Below are positions 1-5,278 of a DNA stretch of 5,656 nt, piece by piece. Made by a program: the position numbers and the translations under genes. Positions within the stretch are counted from its first letter, which is position 1. Every line of letters begins with the position of its first letter. Below the pieces are notes generated by a model. The model ran no database searches. It saw only the letters and a program-made list of their open reading frames with translations, and was not told where the DNA came from. This stretch comes from Actinomycetes bacterium (GTDB taxonomy: Bacteria; Actinomycetota; Actinomycetes; Actinomycetales; Microbacteriaceae): contig JAEZSU010000231.1 in NCBI GenBank assembly GCA_023421635.1, forward strand, positions 1 to 5,656. The letters run 5' to 3'.

Positions 1-50
1 CCCCCGCCCCCGCCGTCCCGCACGCCGGCGGCATCGACGTCTTCGCCTGA
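1..50 (+). CDS. C-terminal end of an upstream gene, probably flagellar hook-length control protein FliK (partial)
   Basis: An open frame enters from the left edge with codons beginning at base 3 and stops at TGA 48-50, giving only 15 residues, PAPAVPHAGGIDVFA. The tail is Pro/Ala-rich and ends in a short hydrophobic stretch. This is too short for a family assignment. The call rests on position: fliK commonly lies directly upstream of flgD and flgE in flagellar operons, and flgD starts only 13 bases after this stop, so the two are probably co-transcribed. The frame has codon composition like its neighbours. It could instead be the end of some other flagellar gene. Confidence 0.5.
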   Translation, partial: PAPAVPHAGGIDVFA

Positions 51-63
51 CCGAGAGGAACCC

Positions 64-483
64 ATGTCCACCGTCGACGCGATCACGGCCGCGAGCCTGC
101 AGACCGGCAGCACCGTCGCCCCCGCCGCCCGGAAGACCACGCTCGATTCCGAGGTCTTCCTCAAACTCCTGGTCACCCAGCTGTCCAACCAGGATCCGAG
201 CTCACCCATGGACACCAACGAGATGATCGCGCAGACCACGCAGCTCGCCTCGATGGAGCAGCTCACGGCGCTCGCCACCACGTCGTCCGAGTCCTTCGCG
301 CTGAGCATGCGGGCGACCGCCGCCGCGTTCATCGGGCAGCAAGCCAGCTACATCGATGCCGAGGGCGCCACCCGCACCGGTGTCGTGTCCTCCGTCTCCT
401 TCACCACCGGGGTCCCCGTCCTGCAGATCGGCGACGCCGCCGTCCGCCTGGACGAGGTGTCCGGACTCACCTCGGTCTCCTGA
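64..483 (+). CDS. flgD: FlgD, flagellar hook assembly scaffold (hook cap), short form
   Basis: FlgD forms the transient cap at the tip of the growing hook and guides FlgE polymerisation outside the membrane. The 139-residue product carries the N-terminal FlgD core at about residues 31-67, with the run FLKLLVTQLSNQDPSSPMD and then EMIAQTTQLASMEQL. This is the family hallmark of a hydrophobic helix, the QLxxQDPxxPxD block and a Gln/Thr-rich helix. The C-terminal part (about 89-139, beginning FIGQQASYIDAEG) resembles the split Tudor-like beta domain that follows the core. The Ig-like FlgD domain found in the roughly 220-230-residue proteobacterial protein is absent; Bacillus subtilis FlgD is similarly short. 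ATG 64 is chosen because a strong ribosome-binding site, GAGAGGAA at 53-60, sits three bases upstream. flgE follows after 21 bases, consistent with one transcript. Confidence 0.95.
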   Translation: MSTVDAITAASLQTGSTVAPAARKTTLDSEVFLKLLVTQLSNQDPSSPMDTNEMIAQTTQLASMEQLTALATTSSESFALSMRATAAAFIGQQASYIDAEGATRTGVVSSVSFTTGVPVLQIGDAAVRLDEVSGLTSVS

Positions 484-504
484 CCCCACCAGAAAGGCAT
501 CACC

Positions 505-1665
505 ATGCTCCGATCCCTCTATTCCGGCATTTCGGGCCTGCGTTCGCACCAGACGATGCTCGACGTGACGGGCAACAACATCGCCAACGTCAACACCACC
601 GGGTTCAAGGCCTCCGCCGTCCAGTTCCAGGACTCGCTGTCGCAGCTCGTGCGCAACTCCACGCTGCCGCAGCAGGATGCGGGCGGTGCTAACCCGGCCC
701 AGGTGGGCCTCGGCGTGCAGGTCGCCGGCATCAGCACCAACTTCGCGCAGGGCGCGGCCCAGTCGACCGGTGTGCCCACCGACCTCATGATCTCCGGCGA
801 CGGGTTCTTCGTCGTCAGCTCCGGCGGCGAGACCCTCTACACCCGCAACGGCGGCTTCTCGTTCGACACCACCGGACGCCTCGTCTCCGCCGACGGCGCG
901 CTCGTGCAGGGGTGGACGGCGCAGAACGGCGTCATCACCGCCGGTCAGGCGGTCGGCCCGATCACCCTGCCGGTCGGTGCCACCGTGCCTCCGACGGCGA
1001 CGACCACGGCGACCGTGAGCGGCAACCTGCCCTCCGACACCGCCGTGGGCGGCACGCTGGTCCGCGACATCCGCGTGTACGACGCCGAGGGCGGCACCTC
1101 CACGCTGAGCCTCACCTTCACCCGCACGGCCACCGGCTGGGACGTCGCCGACGGCAACGGCGCGACCGACGCGCTGACCTTCACGAACGGCGTGCTCACC
1201 GGCGGCGGCACGATCACCTCCGGCGGCATCGCGGTCGACATGTCGACCCTCACCGGGTACGGCACGGTGAGCACCGTCGCCATCACCGCGCAGAACGGCC
1301 GCGGCGCCGGCACCCTCAGCTCCTACGCCCTCGCGGACGACGGGAGCCTCGTGGGCACGTTCACGAACGGCGACACCGCGGTGCTCGCACGCGTCGCGCT
1401 CGCCCGCTTCGTGAACCCGGGCGGCCTCGAGAAGACCGGATCCACCCAGTACCGGCCGAGCGTGAACTCCGGCGAGCCCGTCATCGGCGCCGCCGGCTCC
1501 GACGGCCTGGGCAAGATCGTCAGCGGCGTGCTGGAGATGTCCAACGTCGACCTGTCGCAGGAGTTCACGAACCTGATCGTCGCCCAGCGCGGCTTCCAGG
1601 CGAACGCCCGCATCATCACGACGAGCGACGAGGTGCTGCAGGAGCTGACGAACCTCAAGCGCTGA
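505..1665 (+). CDS. flgE: FlgE, flagellar hook protein
   Basis: FlgE polymerises outside the cell into the hook, the universal joint between rod and filament. The 386-residue product has the N-terminal axial-protein signature at residues 1-36, beginning MLRSLYSGISGLRSHQ, followed by the LDVTGNNIANVNTTGFK block shared by rod and hook proteins. The D1 motif PTDLMISGDGFFVV is at about 91-104. A Thr/Ser/Ala/Gly-rich middle (about 150-300) would form the exposed D2 domain. The C-terminal helix (about 341-386) contains SNVDLSQEFTNLIVAQRGFQ and ends ELTNLKR, the FLG_bbr_C type. There is no signal peptide, as expected for a substrate of the flagellar export apparatus. AGAAAGG at 491-497 lies seven bases before ATG 505. 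FlgF and FlgG share the terminal domains, but the large middle domain and placement right after flgD favour FlgE. Confidence 0.96.
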   Translation: MLRSLYSGISGLRSHQTMLDVTGNNIANVNTTGFKASAVQFQDSLSQLVRNSTLPQQDAGGANPAQVGLGVQVAGISTNFAQGAAQSTGVPTDLMISGDGFFVVSSGGETLYTRNGGFSFDTTGRLVSADGALVQGWTAQNGVITAGQAVGPITLPVGATVPPTATTTATVSGNLPSDTAVGGTLVRDIRVYDAEGGTSTLSLTFTRTATGWDVADGNGATDALTFTNGVLTGGGTITSGGIAVDMSTLTGYGTVSTVAITAQNGRGAGTLSSYALADDGSLVGTFTNGDTAVLARVALARFVNPGGLEKTGSTQYRPSVNSGEPVIGAAGSDGLGKIVSGVLEMSNVDLSQEFTNLIVAQRGFQANARIITTSDEVLQELTNLKR

Positions 1666-1671
1666 CCCTGA

Positions 1672-1710
1672 CGGCGGCCGGTCGCGCTAACGTCGCGCGG
1701 CCGGCTGCCG
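1672..1710 (+). terminator. Strong hairpin just after flgE (possible terminator or mRNA-stabilising stem)
   Basis: Bases 1672-1687 pair with 1695-1710 to make a 16-pair stem with only two G-T (G-U in RNA) wobbles and a 7-base loop, TAACGTC. It begins seven bases after the flgE stop. No T-run follows (the next bases are ACAGTTGCC), so it is not a classical intrinsic terminator. GC-rich actinobacterial terminators often lack the U-tract, and a 3' stabilising stem or an operator-like palindrome are alternatives. The loop overlaps a candidate -35 element. Confidence 0.5.
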
Positions 1711-1714
1711 ACAG
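1688..1714 (+). promoter_or_regulatory. Candidate sigma28/WhiG-family (flagellar) promoter upstream of flbD-motA-motB
   Basis: TAAC at 1688-1691 followed by 15 bases and GCCGACAG at 1707-1714 resembles the known sigma28 consensus TAAA-N15-GCCGATAA: three of four and six of eight positions match, with exact spacing. Transcription would start near 1720, leaving a leader of about 70 bases. The call is weak on its own because GCCGA is common in GC-rich DNA; it gains weight from its position in a gap and from the similar arrangement before fliM. Confidence 0.35.
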
Positions 1715-1722
1715 TTGCCAGG

Positions 1723-1743
1723 GAGGGCCCAGGACGGACCCTC
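1723..1743 (+). repeat. Inverted repeat / small hairpin in the flbD leader
   Basis: GAGGGCCC (1723-1730) pairs with GGACCCTC (1736-1743) at seven of eight positions around the 5-base loop AGGAC. It lies between the strong post-flgE hairpin and a third hairpin. The function is unknown, and such stems occur by chance in sequence this GC-rich. Confidence 0.4.
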
Positions 1744-1746
1744 GGT

Positions 1747-1769
1747 TCCCCGACCGGTACGGCCGGGGA
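1747..1769 (+). repeat. Inverted repeat / hairpin just upstream of the flbD ribosome-binding site
   Basis: Bases 1747-1756 pair with 1760-1769 at nine of ten positions (one A-C mismatch) around the 3-base loop GTA. The stem ends 15 bases before the GGAG ribosome-binding site of flbD. It could influence translation of flbD or be part of a terminator-like structure. The sequence alone does not decide this. Confidence 0.4.
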
Positions 1770-1784
1770 CGGATCTTCCAGGAT

Positions 1785-1788
1785 GGAG
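1785..1788 (+). promoter_or_regulatory. Ribosome-binding site of flbD (decides the start)
   Basis: GGAG lies three bases before ATG 1792, the same close CCC spacing seen before flgD. An in-frame ATG at 1783 overlaps this site and would add only three residues (MEP). The family normally begins Met-Ile, so 1792 is preferred. Confidence 0.6.
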
Positions 1789-1791
1789 CCC

Positions 1792-2016
1792 ATGATCGTC
1801 CTCACGCGCCTGAACCGCACCCGGTTCGCGGTGAATCCCGACCTGATCGAACGGATCCACGCGTCGCCGGACACCACGATCACGATGGTCGACGGCGCCA
1901 CCTTCGTCGTCACCGAACCGCTCGACGAGGTCATCGAGACCGTCACCCGCTTCCGCGCGCGTGTCCTGGCGCTCGCCTCGCGCTGGTCGGAGCCGGAGAC
2001 CGGGGAGGACAGCTGA
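1792..2016 (+). CDS. flbD: FlbD/SwrD-family small flagellar protein
   Basis: The 74-residue product belongs to the FlbD family of small cytoplasmic proteins encoded next to motor genes. The whole protein matches the family pattern: it begins MIVLTRLN, continues with FAVNPDLIERIHASPDTTIT, then a VDGATFVV strand and a C-terminal helix containing EPLDEVIETVTRF. Family members typically begin with Met-Ile, a Thr-Arg-Leu-Asn motif and a TPDTxI-like block. The Bacillus subtilis homologue SwrD is known to raise flagellar power, apparently through the MotA/MotB stator, which fits the gene lying directly before motA here. No membrane segment or signal peptide is seen. Its stop TGA 2014-2016 shares a base with the motA start, so the two are probably translationally coupled. 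An alternative start at 1783 is possible. This is not the sigma54 activator of Caulobacter that is also called FlbD. Confidence 0.93.
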   Translation: MIVLTRLNRTRFAVNPDLIERIHASPDTTITMVDGATFVVTEPLDEVIETVTRFRARVLALASRWSEPETGEDS

Positions 2017-2825
2017 TGGACCTCGCACTCATCGTCGGGCTGGCGCTCGCGTTCGGTTCGCTCCTGGCCATGATCTCGCTGGAGGGCGCGTCGGTCACGG
2101 CGCTGCTCATCCCGGCGCCGATGATCCTCGTGTTCGGCGGCACCATCGCCGTCGGTATCGCCAGCGGCACCCTGCGCGACGCGATCCTGGCGTTCAAGTC
2201 GCTCCCCCGCGCCTTCATCGGCGAGCGCCGTCGCGCCGCCGACATGATCGACAGCATCGTCGGTTACGCCGACATCGCGCGCTCGCAGGGCCTGCTCGCG
2301 CTCGAGCAGGACCTCACCGAGGAGACCGACCCCTTCCTGAAGCAGGCGCTGCAGAACATCGCCGACGGCACGGACGCCGATGACCTCCGCACCATGATGG
2401 AGGACGAGATCGCCTCCACCGCGGCGCGCAACCGCACCGTGTCGCGCTTCTACGCCACCCTCGGCGGCTACGCCCCGACCGTCGGCATCATCGGCACCGT
2501 CGTCTCGCTGACCCACGTGCTGGAGAACCTGGACCAGCCGTCCGAGCTCGGCCACATGATCGCCGCCGCGTTCGTCGCGACCCTCTGGGGCCTGCTCTCG
2601 GCGAACTTCATCTGGCTGCCCATCGGCAACCGGCTGCAGCGCATCGGCGAACTCGAGCTCGAGCGCATGACGGTCCTGATGGAGGGCATGCTCGCCGTCC
2701 AGTCCGGCGCCGCCCCGCACATCGTCGCCGACCGCCTCACGGCACTCGTCTCCGCGGACGCCGGCCGCCCCAAGAAGAAGGACCGCCGCGCGGAGCCCGC
2801 CGAGGAACCGGTCGACGCGGGATGA
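2016..2825 (+). CDS. motA: MotA, flagellar motor stator protein
   Basis: MotA surrounds MotB in the stator, conducts ions across the cytoplasmic membrane and pushes on FliG of the rotor. The 269-residue product shows four membrane segments at about residues 2-21, 29-50, 149-169 and 182-203, with a large cytoplasmic loop between the second and third. In that loop ARSQGLLALE places R89 and E97 eight residues apart, matching E. coli R90 and E98, which contact FliG. P154 (GGYAPTVGIIG) and P202 (FIWLPIGNR) match the conserved P173 and P222. The C-terminal tail, about 251-269, is charged, with basic then acidic residues. ATG 2016 is supported by GGGGAGGA at 2002-2009, six bases upstream, and by the TGATG overlap with flbD. 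The open frame continues far upstream, but that part is Arg/His-rich shadow sequence. The end overlaps motB by four bases (ATGA). Confidence 0.96.
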   Translation: MDLALIVGLALAFGSLLAMISLEGASVTALLIPAPMILVFGGTIAVGIASGTLRDAILAFKSLPRAFIGERRRAADMIDSIVGYADIARSQGLLALEQDLTEETDPFLKQALQNIADGTDADDLRTMMEDEIASTAARNRTVSRFYATLGGYAPTVGIIGTVVSLTHVLENLDQPSELGHMIAAAFVATLWGLLSANFIWLPIGNRLQRIGELELERMTVLMEGMLAVQSGAAPHIVADRLTALVSADAGRPKKKDRRAEPAEEPVDAG

Positions 2826-3634
2826 GCGTGCGTCGCCAGCGCCGGGTGAGCGAGGAGGGGCACGCCGGACCGGACGAACGGTGGATGGCCTCCTACCTCG
2901 ACATGATCACGGTGCTGATGTGTCTGTTCATCGTGCTGTTCGCGATGTCGACCGTGGATGCCGAGAAGTTCAAGCAGCTCGCGAACTCGCTCGCGACCGG
3001 GTTCGGCAAGGAGACGTCCGAGACGGCGGACGTCGCTGAGGGCGTCATCGTGCCCCCCGACGTCGCGGACGACGAGGGGACCGCCCTCGCGACCGACCCG
3101 ATCGTGGAGCAGGCACAGCAGGAGTACGACGACCTGGCGGCGCTGCGCGACCGGCTGCACCAGGCGCTGGCGCTCCAGGGCCTGGAGGCCGCGGCGACCT
3201 TCCGCATCGACGAGGTCGGGCTCACGGTGGGGCTCGTGAGCGCCGAGACCCTGTTCGCGACGAACAGCACGCAGCTCAGCGACCGCGCACTGTCCGTCCT
3301 CAACGCCATCGGCGGCGTGCTCACGCAGATCCCCAACCAGATCTCGGTCGAGGGGCACGCCGACTACCGCGCACCGACCGGTCCGTTCCCGACCAACTGG
3401 GAGCTGTCCTCCGGGCGCGCGACCCAGGTGCTGCGCTACCTGGTCGAGGCGCAGGGGATGCCTCCCACCAACCTGAGAGCGGTCGGGTTCGGCGATTCGC
3501 GACCGGTGACGAACGGTGTCACCGACAGCGAGCTGGCGGCGGACCGACGCGTGGACATCGTGGTGCTGTCAGCAGCCGACGAGGAGGTGCGCCAGATCCT
3601 CGCGGAGATCTCCCTGGCGAACGCCGCCGGCTGA
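2822..3634 (+). CDS. motB: MotB, flagellar motor stator protein with OmpA-like peptidoglycan-binding domain
   Basis: MotB anchors the stator to peptidoglycan and carries the ion-binding aspartate. The 270-residue product has a short basic cytoplasmic N-terminus and one membrane helix at about 26-43, in ERWMASYLDMITVLMCLFIV. D27 is at the position of E. coli D32, the ion-carrying residue. A charged linker with the plug region and an acidic stretch follows (about 45-110). The C-terminal OmpA-like domain shows ISVEGHADYR at 174-183, the TNWELSSGRAT block (N192, W193) and ADRRVDIVVL around 240-249, all family hallmarks. Common homologues read YAD where this one reads YLD. Ion choice (H+ or Na+) cannot be settled from the sequence. 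The start overlaps the motA stop as ATGA (2822-2825), implying translational coupling; the nearest GAGGAA (2802-2807) is 14 bases away. Confidence 0.96.
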   Translation: MSVRRQRRVSEEGHAGPDERWMASYLDMITVLMCLFIVLFAMSTVDAEKFKQLANSLATGFGKETSETADVAEGVIVPPDVADDEGTALATDPIVEQAQQEYDDLAALRDRLHQALALQGLEAAATFRIDEVGLTVGLVSAETLFATNSTQLSDRALSVLNAIGGVLTQIPNQISVEGHADYRAPTGPFPTNWELSSGRATQVLRYLVEAQGMPPTNLRAVGFGDSRPVTNGVTDSELAADRRVDIVVLSAADEEVRQILAEISLANAAG

Positions 3635-3643
3635 TCGCACGCC

Positions 3644-3661
3644 GGTCGCTTACACGCGACC
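3644..3661 (+). repeat. Perfect inverted repeat GGTCGC-N6-GCGACC upstream of fliM
   Basis: GGTCGC (3644-3649) and GCGACC (3656-3661) are perfect inverse complements around TTACAC. The repeat starts inside the 9-mer GCCGGTCGC (3641-3649), which also occurs at 1677-1685 in the arm of the hairpin before flbD. It could be an operator half-site pair or a small RNA stem. The loop coincides with the possible -35 element. Confidence 0.5.
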
Positions 3662-3676
3662 CCGATCGCCCGATAG
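3651..3676 (+). promoter_or_regulatory. Candidate sigma28/WhiG-family promoter upstream of fliM-fliN-fliO
   Basis: TACA at 3651-3654, a 14-base spacer and CCCGATAG at 3669-3676 resemble TAAA-N14-16-GCCGATAA: three of four and six of eight positions match. Transcription would begin near 3683, just ahead of the ribosome-binding site GAGGA. The evidence is weak alone; the similar arrangement before flbD is the main reason to record it. Confidence 0.35.
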
Positions 3677-3693
3677 TCCTGTTCGTGGTGATC

Positions 3694-3698
3694 GAGGA
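3694..3698 (+). promoter_or_regulatory. Ribosome-binding site favouring fliM start at GTG 3703
   Basis: GAGGA ends four bases before the in-frame GTG at 3703. The other in-frame starts (GTG 3685, GTG 3688, ATG 3715) have no comparable purine tract at a usable distance, so this site is the main argument for 3703. Confidence 0.5.
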
Positions 3699-3702
3699 CA
3701 GC

Positions 3703-4620
3703 GTGCGCTCTTCCATGCCCGCGCACGCGGTGCTGCCCGAGGGGGAGATCGAGCGCTACGACTTCGGCCGGCCCGCCACGCTCTCGCGCGAGCACGCCCG
3801 CGTGCTCGAGCTCTCGTTCGAGACCTTCTCGCGGCAGTGGTCGGCGCAGCTGACCGCCCGTACGCGCAGTCGCGTCCAGATCTCGCTGGACTCGCTGACC
3901 CTCGAGACCTACGACGAGTACGCGGACGGGCTGCCCGCCACGCCCCTGGTGATCGTCGCGGCCCTCCCCGACTCCGATTCGCGGGTGCTGCTGGAGGTGC
4001 CGGTCTCGACCGCGCTCTCCTGGATCGTGCAGATGCTCGGCGGCCGCGGCACCGGTCCCGCGGCGGAGCGCGCCCTCACTCAGATCGAGCAGGCGCTCAT
4101 CCGGGCCCTCGCCACGGAGGCGATGGAGAACGTCACGAACTCGCTGGGCGGACTCCTGCCGGCGGGTGCGACGATCTCCGGCCTGCACTACAGCGTCCCG
4201 TTCGCGCAGGCCACGGCCGCGGGCGACCTCGTGATCGTCGCCCGGATGAGCATGCGCGTCGGCGACCGTACGGTCGGCGCGAGCGTCGCGCTGCCCGCGC
4301 CGATCATCCTCTCCGGCCTGTCCGTCGACCACGACGCCCCGGCATCCGTGCCGCCCGAGCTGCTGCGCCAGCAGGTGGAGCTCTCCCCGGTCGAGCTGGC
4401 ACTGCGCCTGGCGCCCCGGACGATCCGCCCGAACGAGGTGCTGAACCTCTCCGTGGGCGACGTCATCTCGATCGCGCATGCCGCCGACCGGCCGCTCGAA
4501 CTCGTCGTCGGCGGCACCCAGCTGGGCACCGCCGCCGTCGGCACGAGCGGCGCGCGGCTCGCGTGCGTCGTGACCGCCACCGCCCCCGCCACCCCCATCC
4601 CCGCCGAGGAGCCCGTGTGA
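3703..4620 (+). CDS. fliM: FliM, flagellar motor switch protein
   Basis: FliM builds the C-ring with FliG and FliN on the cytoplasmic face of the basal body and normally receives phosphorylated CheY. From GTG 3703 the product has 305 residues. Near the N-terminus IERYDFGRPATLSREHARVL matches the YDFxRPxxxSxE block that opens the FliM middle domain. MLGGRGTG at about 111-118 contains the GGxG motif that contacts FliG. The C-terminal SpoA/FliN-like domain covers roughly 230-292, from LSPVELALRLAPRTI through LSVGDVISI. The usual N-terminal CheY-binding peptide (LSQxEIDALL) is missing, and no in-frame upstream sequence supplies it. The start is uncertain: GTG 3703 has the best ribosome-binding site, while GTG 3685 gives 311 residues and ATG 3715 gives 301. 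The stop overlaps fliN by four bases. Confidence 0.93.
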   Translation: MRSSMPAHAVLPEGEIERYDFGRPATLSREHARVLELSFETFSRQWSAQLTARTRSRVQISLDSLTLETYDEYADGLPATPLVIVAALPDSDSRVLLEVPVSTALSWIVQMLGGRGTGPAAERALTQIEQALIRALATEAMENVTNSLGGLLPAGATISGLHYSVPFAQATAAGDLVIVARMSMRVGDRTVGASVALPAPIILSGLSVDHDAPASVPPELLRQQVELSPVELALRLAPRTIRPNEVLNLSVGDVISIAHAADRPLELVVGGTQLGTAAVGTSGARLACVVTATAPATPIPAEEPV

Positions 4621-5276
4621 CCAGCACCACCGCGTACGAGTCCGCCGTCGCCGCCGCCTTCGCGGCCCGCCTGCCCACGGCAGGTCCGACCCTGGCGCGG
4701 GCATCGCACTCGTCCGCCGACCCCGGCGAAGCGGTGCTCGTCACCTTCATCGGCGAGGCCAGCGCGGAGCTGGCCGTCCAGATCCTCGACCCGGACGCCC
4801 TGGTCGACGGGCTGACCGACGTCGCCATGCCGGTGCGGCTGCGTGAGGCCCTCGAGGCGGCGACCGCCACCCTGGGGTACGGCACGCTTCGCGAGGGCGT
4901 GCTCGGCGACGCCTCCGCGGCGTTCGCCGACGCGTCGGCGCAGCTGTTCGACCTCACCACCGAGGACGGGCACACGATCGGCCGGCTCGCGGTGCGCATC
5001 ACCCACCGCCCGCTCGCCTCCACCGGTCCGTCCACCCGCCTCCAGCGCATCGCCGGGGTCGAGATGGAACTCACCGTCGAGATCGGCCGCACCCGGATGG
5101 CGGTGCGGGACGTGCTGGACCTCGAGCCCGGCCGCATCGTCGAGCTCGACCGCTCGGCCGGCGCCCCCGCCGACGTCCGGCTGAACGGCCGCATCATCGC
5201 GCACGGCGAGGTCGTCGTCGTCGACCAGGACTACGCGGTGCGGATCACCCGCATCCTCGAGAACGTCGAGGCCTGA
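4617..5276 (+). CDS. fliN: FliN, flagellar motor switch protein with long N-terminal extension
   Basis: FliN forms the base of the C-ring with FliM and also docks export cargo. The product has 219 residues, against about 137 in E. coli. The C-terminal SpoA domain (about 142-219) is typical: GVEMELTVEIGRTRM, then VLDLEPGRIVELD, LNGRIIAHGEVVVVDQDYAV and RITRIL. The first 140 residues start with an Ala-rich helix (YESAVAAAFAARL) followed by an alpha/beta region. That region may be a reduced CheC/FliY- or FliM-like domain, but I cannot assign it firmly. No CheY-binding EIDALL-type peptide is seen. The start is GTG 4617, overlapping the fliM stop as GTGA; GAGGAG at 4606-4611 lies five bases upstream. 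The frame stays open far upstream inside fliM and motB, but that part is Arg-rich shadow sequence. fliO follows two bases after the stop. Confidence 0.93.
   Translation: MTSTTAYESAVAAAFAARLPTAGPTLARASHSSADPGEAVLVTFIGEASAELAVQILDPDALVDGLTDVAMPVRLREALEAATATLGYGTLREGVLGDASAAFADASAQLFDLTTEDGHTIGRLAVRITHRPLASTGPSTRLQRIAGVEMELTVEIGRTRMAVRDVLDLEPGRIVELDRSAGAPADVRLNGRIIAHGEVVVVDQDYAVRITRILENVEA
5268..5271 (+). promoter_or_regulatory. Ribosome-binding site for the CTG start of fliO
   Basis: GAGG inside the last codons of fliN lies seven bases before CTG 5279. This good spacing supports initiation at that codon, which would otherwise look like a non-start. Confidence 0.45.
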
Positions 5277-5278
5277 CC

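Larger units (their letters stand above)
1666..1791 (+). other. 126-base non-coding gap between flgE and flbD, rich in inverted repeats
   Basis: This is the larger of the two real gaps in an otherwise closely packed gene set. I see no convincing gene in it. It holds three successive inverted repeats (1672-1710, 1723-1743, 1747-1769), a candidate sigma28/WhiG-type promoter (1688-1714) and the flbD ribosome-binding site. It probably separates a flgD-flgE unit from a flbD-motA-motB unit, though read-through is equally possible because no T-run follows any hairpin. Confidence 0.7.
3635..3702 (+). other. Short gap between motB and fliM holding an inverted repeat and a candidate promoter
   Basis: This is the second real gap in the cluster. 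It contains the perfect 6-base inverted repeat at 3644-3661, a CCGATAG element at 3670-3676, and GAGGA at 3694-3698 that fits the fliM start at 3703. If fliM starts at GTG 3685 instead, the gap is 50 bases. No separate gene is seen. Confidence 0.6.

Noticed and set aside
1714..1745. Housekeeping sigma70-type promoter beginning at TTGCCA
   Set aside because: TTGCCA resembles a -35 box, but the next 15-20 bases hold only GC-rich sequence with no TANNNT-like -10.
912..2015. Upstream extension of the motA frame through flgE and flbD
   Set aside because: The extension is Arg/His-rich nonsense in a shifted frame. The true MotA start at 2016 has a strong ribosome-binding site and begins with the expected membrane helix.
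1323..2720. Long antisense open frame (465 residues) across flgE, flbD and motA
   Set aside because: It lies opposite three recognised genes, has Arg/Gly/Asp-rich composition with no recognisable domain, and is a typical shadow frame in GC-rich DNA.
3516..4616. Upstream extension of the fliN frame through motB and fliM
   Set aside because: It is Arg/Pro-rich shadow sequence inside fliM. GTG 4617 has a well-placed GAGGAG and the usual four-base overlap.
3436..4704. Long antisense open frame (422 residues) across motB and fliM
   Set aside because: It contains low-complexity Arg and Gly runs, has no family match by eye, and is opposite confidently identified genes.
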